This document shows, in pieces, positions 11,292-22,822 of a DNA stretch of 64,000 nucleotides (position 1 is its first letter; each line of letters opens with the position of its first letter). Made by a program: the position numbers and the translations under genes. Source of the stretch: Bombyx mori (lineage: Eukaryota > Arthropoda > Insecta > Lepidoptera > Bombycidae). The notes under the pieces were generated by a model. It worked only from the letters and a program-made list of their open reading frames with translations, had not been told where the DNA came from and made no database searches. The DNA lies in assembly GCF_030269925.1 (NCBI RefSeq), contig NC_085123.1, positions 8,432,001-8,496,000 of the forward strand, written 5' to 3'.

Positions 11292-11537
11292 TTTTTTTTT
11301 TATTGCCTAGATGTGTGGACGAGCTCACAGCCCACCTGGTGTTAAGTGGTTACTGGAACCCATAGAGATCTACAACGTAAATGCGCCACACACCTTGAGA
11401 TACAAGTTCTAAGGTCTCAGTATAGTTACAACGGCTGTCCCACCCTTCAAACCGAAACGCATTACTGCTTCACGGCAGAAATAGGCGGGGCGGTGGTACC
11501 TACCCGTGCGGACTCACAAGAGGTCCTACCACCAGTA
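11292..11537 (-). mobile_element. Bm1 SINE, 5'-truncated
   Basis: Minus-sense Bm1 3' half from poly(T)-ATTGCCTAGATGTGTGG to GAGGTCCTACCACCAGTAAAA, nearly intact. Confidence 0.88.
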
Positions 11538-12692
11538 AAAGTAATTTACTACGGCTTTTCTAGGAGTGAAAGCCTTCTAGACAATTGTCAATGTATTCAC
11601 AATGATATTAATCGTTATTTAATTTGTATGGATCCTGATTAATTTGAAATTATCCTTAAAATCTTTTCAAGGATGCCTTGAGCTAAATAAATTTCACAAT
11701 CACGGTTGAATTATGAAAATGTTATTCTCATATTTATTAACAACTATAAATGAGCTAAACGAAGCATGTATGGAAGTATGGAATGGGCTTTATAGTGTTT
11801 TGTCGGGATCTTAGTAATAAAGCACATTAAAAAAAGCTGTGAAATTGGCCTACGTTCTTGATTTTAGAATTCAAAAACAAAGAATTCCGTCACTTTCCGT
11901 GCCTATCGTAAATAGCGACTAACGTACTAACTATCAATAGAAAATAGGCAGCAATACTCTCTCTGTAAATATCGTACCAGCATTTTTTGATTGCCATTTA
12001 CTAGTACGGTTTATTATAAGCACACACGGAGATGTACAATCCGGTGTATTTCTACTCCGGCGTGAAGGGTTAGGGGCATTTGTTATGCAATACCACATAG
12101 ATTTCGACCCGAAATCTCCAAGCGCGCGGGTGACGAAATTGACGTTCTGATATCAACTAGTCAAGCCATGTGTCGCCAAAAATTCTATTTAATATAGAAA
12201 TTTGAATCCGGCGTGCTTTCCGCTACTTATAATAAAACATTGCTTTCGCGTTTCACAAAATTAATTTCACCGAAGTTCGGCAATTATCACATAAAATTAT
12301 TATTGAATGTGATCGCAATTGTATGCGTGTACAACAATTGCACCGATTCCCGATTCCCTTACCGTTTTCAGCTTTTCAATCCCGTGATTTATGAGACGCA
12401 CGGGAAACGATTTTTGAATACAATGAAATTCATTTTCGCGTCGAATAACGATAAATTTTCGTGAATTAGACCGTATAAAGTAACATAAGATTTAAAACAT
12501 TATTTATAATGTGATTTATTTTCATTTTACTGTTCGACACCGCTGTTACTTAGGCCTGAAATATTTTTACTATTGCTGTGAAAATACGTCAATATCAAAG
12601 TATGTATGTACTACGTTCTATATTTTTTGTAAGAATATAATTATTAGTTCCGTGTTTGTATTTAGTTTGTCACTCATAGGTAATACAAATAT
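11538..12692. other. Non-coding stretch, no gene seen
   Basis: A+T-rich with no recognised repeat. An 83-codon + frame at 12,213-12,464 shows no family resemblance. Confidence 0.35.
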
Positions 12693-12880
12693 AAGCCCAC
12701 TGAGTTTCTCGCCGGATCATCTCAGTGGGTCGCGTTTCCGATCCGGTGGTAGATTCTGCGAAGCACGGCTCTTAGGGTTCGTGTTAGCAGCGTCATCAGG
12801 TTTGAGCCCCGTGAGCTCGTCTAGTAGTTAAGGCGACGCTGATATAGCCTCTCAAGGCTATCAGCTTAGGTAGGAAAAAA
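12693..12880 (+). mobile_element. Jockey-like LINE family 2, 3' UTR fragment
   Basis: Begins AGCCCACTGAGTTTCTCGCC, contains TCCGATCCGGTGGTAGATTC and GCGAAGCACGGCTC, and ends TCAGCTTAGGTAGGAAAAAA. It matches 44,290-44,480 and the reverse of 61,685-61,880. The first 70 bases are also shared with the 3' UTR of the full-length Jockey LINEs, but the rest is not. Confidence 0.75.
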
Positions 12881-13386
12881 TAGGAATTATTTAATCATTA
12901 AAAACTAACGCGGTAAACAAACAGCCTTCAACTTTCAGGACTCAAATAAATTTTTCATCAAGTAAGCTGATTAGGAAGTATCGGCTCCAAATTCTCCGCA
13001 ATATTTGAAGGTCTCAAACAAGCAAAAGGAACGGTAAACAAAGCTTTTTGTTTGAGACTTAATCAGCTTAGTGGGGACGAAGTGAGTGTGCCCCGAAAGT
13101 GTTAGTTTACAAGAACTCCTTGGAACTTCCATTGGAGCAAGCAAAGGGTTCGTGTAAATGATTGGAATACAACATTCAAATTAATTTAATGAAAGCATTA
13201 GGGTACTTCGTGATAAAGATCGTTCGAAGAAAATATTTAATTTTGTTTGTTTGTTAAAGGACAAGATTCGTTATTGTTTCGGAATATTCTGTTTTTGTGT
13301 CCTTGATTACATAAACTAATATACACGACAAAAACATTTTATTAAAACCCAAGTGTATGCGTAGTAAAATAAAAATAAAAACGTTT

Positions 13387-13503
13387 GTATTTTTTTTTAT
13401 TGACATTGTAGGCAGACGAGCATACGGCCCACCTGATGGTAAGTGGTCACCGTCGCTCATGGACGTCAGCAATGCCAGGGGCAGAGCCAAGACGCTGCCT
13501 ACC
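13387..13503 (-). mobile_element. CR1-like LINE 3' tail
   Basis: Minus sense: poly(T), ATTGACATTGTAGGCAGACG, GCATACGGCCCACCTGATGG, GCCAGGGGCAGAGCCAAG. Heavily 5'-truncated. Confidence 0.8.
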
Positions 13504-15070
13504 GGTAAAATCTATTAAATAAAATCATTGTATCTAAGGCTGTTTATGCATCCAATTAAAATAATTAAATTATACATACAAATATTAAAACAAAATCCAG
13601 TCACTAAAGCGATAAAGTCCGAAATTGGATTTGTTGAAATTGTCATTGTCAAATGTCTGTTTTCATTACAAAGGCGGGGCGAAGTTGGTTAAGGTAAAGC
13701 AGTAACAGATAAAGAAAATTGGAATACCTTGAACGAGGCCAGTCTGCAAAACGGTTTATATTGTTTAATGTATTTTTATATGCATTTAATTGATAATATC
13801 TACTAGTGAAATCCAGCCCGCTTTGCCTATGATTTTACTTTGATCTGCTTGCTAATATACTCCACAGGATTATTCGCTAGGCCAATTGGAAGATTTCATC
13901 GCTCGACACGCATCGTGTTATATATTTTAGGCCACGACAACTTCTGAAATTCACTATAATTTAGACTACAGCTCGTCCCTAGATGTATAGTTAGATATTG
14001 TTTATTTAGCGTCTTACTCACGGAATAGATAAATAAGGTTGGAAAGGCCTTTGCTCTAATTTTGTATTAGAACCAGTGTCGCCGCTTCATCCCCACTATT
14101 TTAATTTCTACACATACACACACTGTGATTACAAGTATTTCGCACACAACAAAAACACCCACACATAAATCTCAGGACAGATATTCGTTCGCAAACTAGC
14201 ACAAAACACCCGTAGGCATACACACTCACACACGCAAAAAGACAATAAAAATGTTCATACACGCTAGTGCTTGATAAAATCGATATTCTTTATCGATAAA
14301 TTATCTGATGAATGAATGGAGAAAATGAAACATGAAATAAATATTGAAAAAAAAAACTCTTTAACTTTTATTAATTACAAATAGTCACTGTCGCTGGAAT
14401 AAAACATATTTGTTAAGCAGTTGGCGCTTGCTATTAATTGCGAATGAATTTTTCAAAACTAAGTGTATTCTGATTTTTTTTATGATAAAATCATTTTCAG
14501 TAAAATGTTTAGAGCAAATAGTACTCGTCTTTGTCTCCAGTTTCCTCTACCTGTCACGTCAATCCATTGTTCCCTGGCGTTAGGTTCTTTAGGAAACCTA
14601 AAATTTTTAATTTACTGCATAAGTCAAATAGCATTTTACTTAGATTTTAATACGTCTTAGACAATATAGTAAATACCCGTAAATTAGAGGTCTACATGTC
14701 CCTTTATATTATACCTTCACTTTAATTCAATGATAATAATTCAATAATAATAATACATATTTATTTTACTCAAAATACGTCTCACTAAGAATATACTAGG
14801 TATCATTAATTAAATATAAAATAATGCAAAAATTATCCATGTCAAATGTAAATATAGTCGAGAATTCTGTCGATGATTTTATTTCACCACATGGTCACCT
14901 CACTATCGACAAACTGCACGGCCAATCAGGGCAAAGGCCGAAATTTCAAAGATTGAAGTGTAGAGAACGCAATGCATGTAGTACATTGGAAGCTGACTTG
15001 GTCATTGCGTTCATTGGGCGAGTACACATCGCGCAATGTATGCTATTTATAACTTACTGCAATAATATTG
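13504..15070. other. Non-coding stretch, no gene supported
   Basis: A+T-rich flank of the piggyBac element. 14,019-14,043 is a 25-mer whose exact reverse complement occurs at 18,263-18,287. The 113-codon frame at 14,824-15,165 runs into the transposon end and looks like chance. Confidence 0.4.
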
Positions 15071-15264
15071 TTAACCCTTTTCTTGTTAGTGTATCTGTAG
15101 AGATACACCAGAATAAAAAAAATCTAGTGCTATTATTTTTAAGCGAAACCATGATATTTTTTTAAGAATATTTTGGCCATTTCTTAGTTTCGGAACGCAA
15201 CTTAAGTTTTTTGTGTTGGTAAGACTGATGAGCTGTCAAACTTCACTTTAGTTCAAGTTCCGAC

Positions 15265-17632
15265 ATGTTGCCTCGCAAAAAGGTAAGAAAAGTTATGATT
15301 TTTTCTTGTTTTTATGTATTGAATGAGTGGATGTGTTAAGTTATTAATTATAGATATATTTAACACTAAAATAATTACTTTGGACATTCTTTAATTGTCT
15401 GGTTGATGCTTCATGTGACTTTTTTAATGAATGTATCTCCTCGTGCACATTGCCAAGAAACTAACAATTCTATATATATTTGATATGTATCTCATGGTAC
15501 ACACTGCTAGCTTTACTAACAACTTTTACAAAATCGTCATGTATCTGTATGTGCACACTGCCAAGCTGAATAACTGTTCATATGGCTATGCATGGCTTAT
15601 TTTATATATTAATTGTAGGTCCATATGCTTTCAAGAGCTAGCAAAATACTCGCATTGGTGCCAAAACACAGTCAGTCATCAAATGATGAAGAAAGTTCGG
15701 ATTCTAGTAGTGAAGTCGAGAATTTTAATCTTCAAAAACGCGATAGTACTGAATCTTCATCTGCTCCTTCGCTTCCTTCTTCTCTTGAAAATCTTCACAT
15801 ACTTTCTGACGATGAAAACAACCTCACTTCCTGCCCTACAGTATCAATGAAACCAGCGTCTGAAATTATTTCTTTGGATTCTTCAACTCAAGATTCTCTT
15901 CACTCGGTCATACCTCCTTCACCAACTGCCATTGTAAATGTTATTCGAAATAAAAAGCCTAGATTTAACCGAATAGTGCCTGAAACACCAGAGTCATCGC
16001 CAGCAATAGTAGCAGCCTCACCATCGCCGTCAAATATAAATACACGCTCAAAACAGCCACGGCTAGCTGTAAGGCGCCTTGCACCTATACAAAGAAAGCA
16101 ACTGAAATTCCATTGGAATAACAAGAAATTTGAACATAACGCCGAAATACACGATAAACAGTTACCTTCAGATACCATAAAAACACCACTAGAATATTTT
16201 CAATACTTCTTTGATGATGGCATCCTTAACATGATTACAGAGCAAAGCAATTTATACTCAACTCAAACAATTGGTCGTTCTCTTAATTTTTCAACACAAG
16301 ACATCAAAGATTTTATTGCAATAAATTTGATAATGGGAATCGTGAATATGCCGGCCTACACTGACTATTGGTGTCAGGAATTCAGATTTTCACAAATAGC
16401 TGATGTAATGACACTAAAAAAATTTCAACAGATACGACGGTACATCCACTTCAACGACAATCTGCTTGATGACGGTGATCGGTATTTTAAAGTTAGGCCA
16501 CTCATTGAAAAAGTACGTGCCTACTTTTTTGAGAGTTCCTCATGAAACCAGGTTCAGCATTGATGAAATGATGGTGCCATATAAGGGCAAAAAAGCCGGT
16601 AATCGAAAACAATACATAAAAAGCAAGCCTCGCAAATGGGGGTACAAAATATTTGTTAGAGCTGGCGTTTCGGGCTTCATTTATGATTTTCTCGTATATG
16701 GAGGTGAAGACACTTTCAGATACCACCTATTTTCACCAGAAGAAATGAGTTTGGGCTTTGGGGCAAAAGTCGTCTTCTCACTATGTAAAACTATTCCTGA
16801 TCCAGCATGTTCAGTTGTGTACTTTGACAATTTTTTCACCAGTCTAGAGCTAATACATATGCTCCGATATAATATGGGTATATTCTCCTTAGGCACCATA
16901 AGGTCAAATAGACTACGTGGTGCAGAACAAAAGCTTATACCTGATAAAGCCCTCAAAAAAAAAGGCCGCGGATCTTATTCACGAGTAGTATGCAATACAA
17001 ACAAAGTCTGTATTGTCAAATGGCATGACAACAAAGTGGTTACTGTGGCAAGCAGTTATGTTTCTGAAACTCCTGTTGGAGTTATACAACGTTACAATAA
17101 GGATTTAAAACAGAGAGCTGCTGTCCCCTGTCCCAATATAATAAAGCACTACAACGCACATATGGGAGGAGTCGACCTTGCAGATATGTTAGTGGCTTTG
17201 TACAGAACGGAGATGAAAAGCCACCGATGGTACTTACCGATATTTTCTCAAATGTTAGATATGTGCGTGAACAATAGCTGGATTTTGTATCGTAGACATA
17301 TTGGCGTGAATAACATAAAACGACTGAGTTTAAAGAAGTTTCGACATCAAATTATACAAGGGCTCTTACATTCTGGGAGACAGCAGCCATTCAAAAACTA
17401 TGATTCTGTACCACCAGCACCAAAAAAGATTATAAAAACACCCTGTACCGTAAGGCCAACTGCGGACGTTAAATATGATGGATACAATCATTTCCCTACT
17501 TTTGGGACCAAAGGTCGATGCAAACTATGTATCAAAGGTCAGACTACTGTTATGTGCATCAAATGTGGTATGAGGCTGTGTCTTTTACCGGATCGGAACT
17601 GTTTTTTCAATTTCCATAATATGAATGTCTAA
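15265..17632 (+). pseudogene. piggyBac-like transposase, one-base frameshift
   Basis: Exon 1 is 15,265-15,282 (ATG plus five codons). A 336-base GT-AG intron follows (15,283-15,618), and exon 2 starts at 15,619 in phase. The first open part (to 16,545) has an acidic Ser-rich N-terminus and then the conserved core. The reading frame then moves by one base at a TTTTTT run near 16,526-16,531 and stays open to 17,632. All three catalytic aspartates are present in the second part: SIDEMM (16,562), YFDNFF (16,826), GVDLAD (17,174). The C-terminus has the Cys-rich domain CKLC, CIKC and RLCLLP around 17,519-17,600. The total would be about 676 residues, full length for the family. The extra T is the only lesion I can see, so recent loss or a base-call error are both possible. 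Confidence 0.92.
15431..15592 (+). repeat. Three 54-bp tandem units in the transposase intron
   Basis: ATGTATCT starts at 15,431, 15,485 and 15,539, exactly 54 bases apart. Each is followed by GTGCACA or GTACACA and TGCCAAG or TGCTAG. The unit remainders have diverged. Two more ATGTATC motifs lie 54 bases apart near the other end (17,773 and 17,827). Confidence 0.8.
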
Positions 17633-17770
17633 AATTAATCTGATTTTGTATTTTTTCATTGAAGTTCCATTTTTGTTATTAAATAAATAGTACAAACTAC
17701 TGATTATTTACGTGTTTTTTATATTTATTTTCATATAAATTATTATATAATCAAGTCATAGATAATTTGG

Positions 17771-17794
17771 CAATGTATCTGTAGAGATACATTG
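17771..17794. repeat. Subterminal palindrome of the piggyBac element
   Basis: Perfect 10-base arms CAATGTATCT and AGATACATTG around GTAG. The left end has the matching 8-base version at 15,089-15,108 with the same GTAG centre. Such paired palindromes may be transposase-binding sites. Confidence 0.75.
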
Positions 17795-17979
17795 ATAGCG
17801 TAATATATTTATCAATGCCCTTGGCAATGTATCCCACAAGATACGGGTGGTTTTTTTAAAGGGGTAGTTTAAATAATTTTTTTTATATTTTTTCTAGACC
17901 CCTTGGGTCATTAAAGTTAAGTGCTATGAATATTATTTTTATATTCGAAAAAATAAAATTCTGCCAAGCTAAGGGTTAA

Positions 17980-19010
17980 TGTTTGGAATTTCATAATGCT
18001 CAGTATATTTTTATGTTTTAGACAAATAATATTGTAATTAAATGGTAATTTCGACTTACCGATCGTAAGATATACCTCCTCGCTCTATACTTGAGGTCTG
18101 ATTTTTTGTTTTACAAGTTATAATTGCACAACACGGCACTATAAAGCGGAGATCTGTTCGCCAAGTAGTCCGAAGCGCACTAAACGCGGTGAATGAAAGA
18201 ATCGGTCGAGTTATGTTTGTACGATCATAACAGTGGCACGCTTGCCCCGCCTACATTACCATTCCAACCTTATTTATCTATTCCGTGGTCTTACTAGCTG
18301 GTACTGGTACGTTCGTATACAGAACGCGTCTTACTGTGAAGTTCAGATTGCTCGTCTCCCAATTGTGGTTGCTTTGTGCTGTCTATGAGCTCAAAACTCA
18401 CTAAAAGCTTTTTGTGAACAATGAGCTTGTATATTGAAATGGAGTAGTTTAAGATAAAGATAAAGAAGCCTTTATTAACAACCTTCATTCATATTTAGGT
18501 ATATACAATTTCTTTCTTTTTTTTCCTTTGCATTTGACATCGCCTAAGATTGTTTTACTTTCGCATATGCCTCCCCCAAATCCTGCCATAAGTTCCGGTC
18601 GTGGCATTTCCTCTTCCATGTAGAGCCTGCAATAGTTTAAAGAGTAGTTTAAAGGCTGGTAAATTCGATCTCCTTTAGCGTTCCTGTTTCATGGTAATTT
18701 GGCGCTATAATCTGCAAGTGCTAAATCGTGTCGGTCGTGTGTATCGGAAATGGGCCTAGATAGCGTTGTTCCTACGCATCTGCAATTCAAATAAGCCGCA
18801 TCAGCATTTTGCACAGTCCGTTGGTGGTAGCAATGTTGTGACTTCAAAATGAAGTGGTTGAAGCTGAATAAAGGTATTTTTTTTGGTAGACCTTACAATC
18901 GTTTTTAATAGATAAGTAGCAGATCTCGAATAAGCGTGAAGAATATCTGCTTTTTTTTCTGATGCATTCATTGATTTTCAGAAAAGCTGACAGTTAATAA
19001 ATATCAGCAG
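17980..19010. other. Non-coding stretch, no gene seen
   Basis: 18,110-18,300 is moderately GC and ends with the 25-mer that is inverted at 14.0 kb, so it is likely the edge of an old repeat. The rest is A+T-rich. Confidence 0.35.
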
Positions 19011-19460
19011 GTTTCGGCTGGTCGTAGGACCGTCGAGGCGATTCGCCCGGTCCTTGTGGATTGGGTGAATCGTGACACAGGACGCCTCACTTTCCGGCTC
19101 ACGCAGGTGCTCACTGGGCATGGTTGTTTCGGTGAGTTCCTGCACCGGATCACAGCCGAGCCGACGGCAGAGTGCCACCATTGTGGTTGCGACTTGGACA
19201 CGGCAGAGCATACGCTCGTCGCCTGCCCCGCATGGGAGGGGTGGCGCCGTGTCCTCGTCGCAAAAATAGGAACCGACTTGTCGTTGCCGAGTGTTGTGGC
19301 ATCGATGCTCGGTGACGACGAGTCGTGGAAGGCGATGCTCGACTTCTGCGAGTGCACCATCTCGCAGAAGGAGGCGGCGGGGCGCGTGAGAGACGCACAA
19401 TCCCGCCGCCGTCGAGCGGGGGCCAGGGAGGCGGATCTCGCCCAAGCCCTGGCCCTCTAA
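19011..19460 (+). pseudogene. R1-clade LINE ORF2, C-terminal fragment
   Basis: Open from the truncation point to TAA. Carries the C-terminal zinc knuckle typical of the R1 clade: CHHCGCDLDTAEHTLVACPAW (19,176-19,238), i.e. Cys-x2-Cys, His and Cys. A WKAMLDFCECTISQKEAA helix and an Arg-rich tail follow. Reverse transcriptase and endonuclease domains are missing through 5' truncation, so this cannot be active. Confidence 0.85.
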
Positions 19461-19861
19461 GTGTTTTGGGTCCCCCTCACATGTCGGTCTGGGGACCGGC
19501 TAGGGGGGCCTAAGAAGACGACGTGCAAGCTGCTGTGCACGCGTTTTACGCAAGAGTATCCGGGTGATGGAAGGCCGGCTATCCTCGAACCACGCTGGTT
19601 CTGGCCCAGTGGGGTATTCCGTAGGGTAACCCACTCTAACCGGCGCCATCTAGGCGGGCTTCGGACAGTCTGCCGACCGAGAGGACTGGTGGTCGTGGCG
19701 CCGACGACCGCCAGTCCGGCGTTCCGAGAGGGAGGGTGATGGGAGAGATGTGCTCCGCACTAAACGTCTAAACTAGTCAGTTCGACTCTGACATACCCCG
19801 CCCAGTATCCCCAGAAAAGGGCGGAAGTCCGGCGATTTCCTCCTGACCAAAAAAAAAAAAA
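19011..19861 (+). mobile_element. R1-clade LINE, 5'-truncated, with 3' UTR and poly(A)
   Basis: GC-rich block with the last 149 codons of ORF2 (to 19,460), a 390-base 3' UTR and a 13-base A tail at 19,849-19,861. Related decayed pieces occur at 533-1800, 42,871-43,167 and 57,905-58,062. No clear target duplication was found. Confidence 0.85.
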
Positions 19862-22578
19862 GGTCTCAAAGTTGTTACTGCTATCCACGGATGATGTATA
19901 GCTAACACTATTGTTCATATCGAGACCGGTGACAGAAGGGCATTGACTTTTGTGAGCGTTACTAATTCTAGATTTTGGGTAGATACTCCAGATATAAGAT
20001 CTTTGATTGAAAAATAATAATAATTGCATTGTCTCATATCGAGAATTCTTAATGCTGACATGGCATATAAAAAAAAGCGGATATATGATGATACACCTAG
20101 AACAAAATTCACCTCAATCTTCCCGAACTCCTAAAAAGTAGATTACAATACAATTATAAGGCTGAAACATTTCTTTTACGAGAATCTAAGGAACAGTACT
20201 TAACTTAAGCGATATTTCTCTAAATCCGTTTTATTAAAGCTTTATATAATTAAAACTCGGGCTTTGCGAACGCTGCTGCCATTGAAAGGGAGAATAATTC
20301 ATAAGAAGGTTAATTAAATTCGTTTTACAGCGGTCGGGAGCATGCTGTCGAATTCAATTGCTATCGTTTATCTGATCGAGAAAATTGATACTTGAACTCT
20401 AATAAAATCTTCACACGAACCCATTTTAGAACATATACCGAGATCTTTTCGAGTTACCGTTCGCTTCGTAACAAAATACTTAGTCTGGCCCTAAATACTG
20501 TTACAATTAAAAATAAACAAAATATTACATTTGAATTTGGAATTGGAAAGTATATATACGAGTATATATATATTATTGATTGAAAAACGACTGAATTGTT
20601 TTTAATGCGTAATTTGCTAATTAAAATATATACATAAATTATTGAACAATGCTGGCCGAAGAATAAACTCAATAAACGTAGGTATTATCATAATCAGACA
20701 TGAAAAAAAAATCTTAATATATTTCGCCATAATTACTTTTTATTTTCTTTTATTATAATTGGTTTAGATTTGCATTTCAAGTTCACTGTGCGCGTGTTAT
20801 TCATACTTAGGTAGTGGTTTGGTTGTTTTGCTAGTTGAAAAGCCTTTGTTAGGTAAGAAAATAAAGTTAAAAGCCTCATTTATTTTATTGAAATGGTGAT
20901 ATATAAGGTAGTGGTAAATGTTTGATTGTTGTATTAGCAGTATTTATCATGATAGTAGTATAGTACTATATATCTATATTAGCAGCATAGAATTTAGGAT
21001 AAGGATTTATTATATGATCCAGTCTAATTAAAACTACTTTTACGGTTTTATGTCGCATTTTTATTGACATTATTATATTTTCGATGTTTTCAATATTTTA
21101 TAGTTAGGAGTAGACTGTTTTTATTTAAATACTCTCTGAACGTTTGAAACGGTTTCATTCAAACAGTACTTATTACGTACTATATTTAATAATATTGCTC
21201 AAAGTTCAAAAGCGTTTCTTCTTTATCTTGACTGCATCATTTATATGAATTACGATCAATTTCCTTGAGAGCATTGTTGTATAAATCGTCAATAGCCACT
21301 CGGTAATCTGCCAAAGTACCCAAAAACAAAGGGGTTATCATCGCGATTTATGAGCTATAAAACTGGCGTGGAACACCTTTGTAAGCGAAAATGTGAAAAT
21401 ATTCCATTCTTTATAAAATGAATTACCAAAAACGGCTTAAATACTGTGACCGCCATTGCTGTTTTGTGAAGCCCATAGATTAGGCTTCTTACAATGAAGG
21501 CTGTTTTAATTTAATACTACGGTAAAAGTGGTAAGTAAAAGTCGAGATAGCAAATTGGCTAAAGTATATATATATATATATATCGTAAGTCTTCCAAAGA
21601 TTTTGCGAATTATTAACAAAACAAATACCTACAGCTTAATCTTGCACGTATATTGTAATTTATTTTCCGACGTTTCGGACATCATAAAGTTGATGCGCTT
21701 TTATCTGTGTGTGTACACTAATTATTATTTAAGTGTATTGTATTGTACTAATTAATTAAATGTATTATCTATGAATGCCATACCAAACCCGTTCTGTTAT
21801 ATTATTCAATGAAAAAAAAAACACGTGTTGTCAAATCGTAATAGACAAAATGGCGGCAGAGGGTTGTAACTTGTAAATGGAAACTCTTTTGGCAATAACC
21901 AAAGAATAGACCTCTCTGGCTATAGCGAATCAATTGCCCGTCCAAAATTTAAATATTTAACTTCGTTCGTCGTCCAATGTAGCAAAGGTTAAAATTTCAA
22001 TGGGTTTTAATTGATAATTTGAAACAAAGGTTTTTAAGCTTAGGGCCGTTTTTTGCAACAAAAGAACTTAGTAAATTAAAAATAATCTGAATAAAAGGTG
22101 AGGTAATGTGTTTAAAATTCGTGATGTGAAATGTGATGTGAGAGTCAAGTATGTTAAGCATTTTTCACTTACTTATTAATAATACATATCGACGGATGAA
22201 AGGCTGTTTGGTTTAGCGACATTTTTACAATTTTATAGGAGAGCCATTTAAAGGTTAACATTTTGTAAAAATACCATAACAAAAAAAACTTCTTCAGCTA
22301 TTTGAATGTGGTAAACACGTGAAGGCGCCGCAATCACAAGTAAAGGCTAACAAAAAGGTTGTTATTATATAATATTTATATATATTAATATTATGTTATG
22401 TAATATTATATAATAAAGTAATTTAATGAAATGAAAAGCAAAATTTTATTTTAATACTACAATAACCGCTACCTGAAGTAAGTAACTCAGCAACGCTGTT
22501 TGTTACTGAAATTTATTTAATTTTATTGTTAATCTTTACGCGTTTGGAATGTTGAAACGATTTTCAATTATTTTTTAC
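19862..22578. other. 2.7 kb A+T-rich stretch, no gene supported
   Basis: Contains a (TA)n tract at 21,565-21,583 and short frames without recognisable domains. No second-copy repeat from this window falls here. Confidence 0.4.
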
Positions 22579-22822
22579 TTTTTTTTTTTTTTTTGTGATT
22601 GAAAGTTTACTGGTGGCCCGAAGGCCTTTCCAGTTTCACCAGGACAGGTGGGCGAGCAAAGGCTCAGCCAAGAGGGGTGGGATTTGCTAACAACTGCCCG
22701 AGCGCCTCCGAAGGAGACCTAACAACTCAAGAGCAATTGTTTCGCGAATGAATCTACTACCGGATCGGAATCGCGACCCGCTGAGAAGATCCGGCGAGAA
22801 ACTCAGCGGGCTGATGCATGGG

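Larger units (their letters stand above)
15071..17979 (+). mobile_element. piggyBac-like DNA transposon with TTAA ends
   Basis: Flanked by TTAA at 15,071-15,074 and 17,976-17,979, the target duplication of this superfamily. The terminal inverted repeats start CCCTTTTCTTGTTAG (left) and CCCTTAGCTTGGCAG (right, reverse complement). Subterminal palindromes with AGATACA arms lie at 15,089-15,108 and 17,771-17,794. The element is 2.9 kb and carries one transposase gene, now frameshifted. Confidence 0.93.

Noticed and set aside
14824..15165. 113-codon + frame before the piggyBac element
   Set aside because: It crosses the TTAA end into the transposon and has no recognisable domain.
15431..15592. 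Spaced repeats as a CRISPR-like array
   Set aside because: Only three diverged 54-bp units inside a eukaryotic transposase intron; no conserved repeat/spacer pattern.
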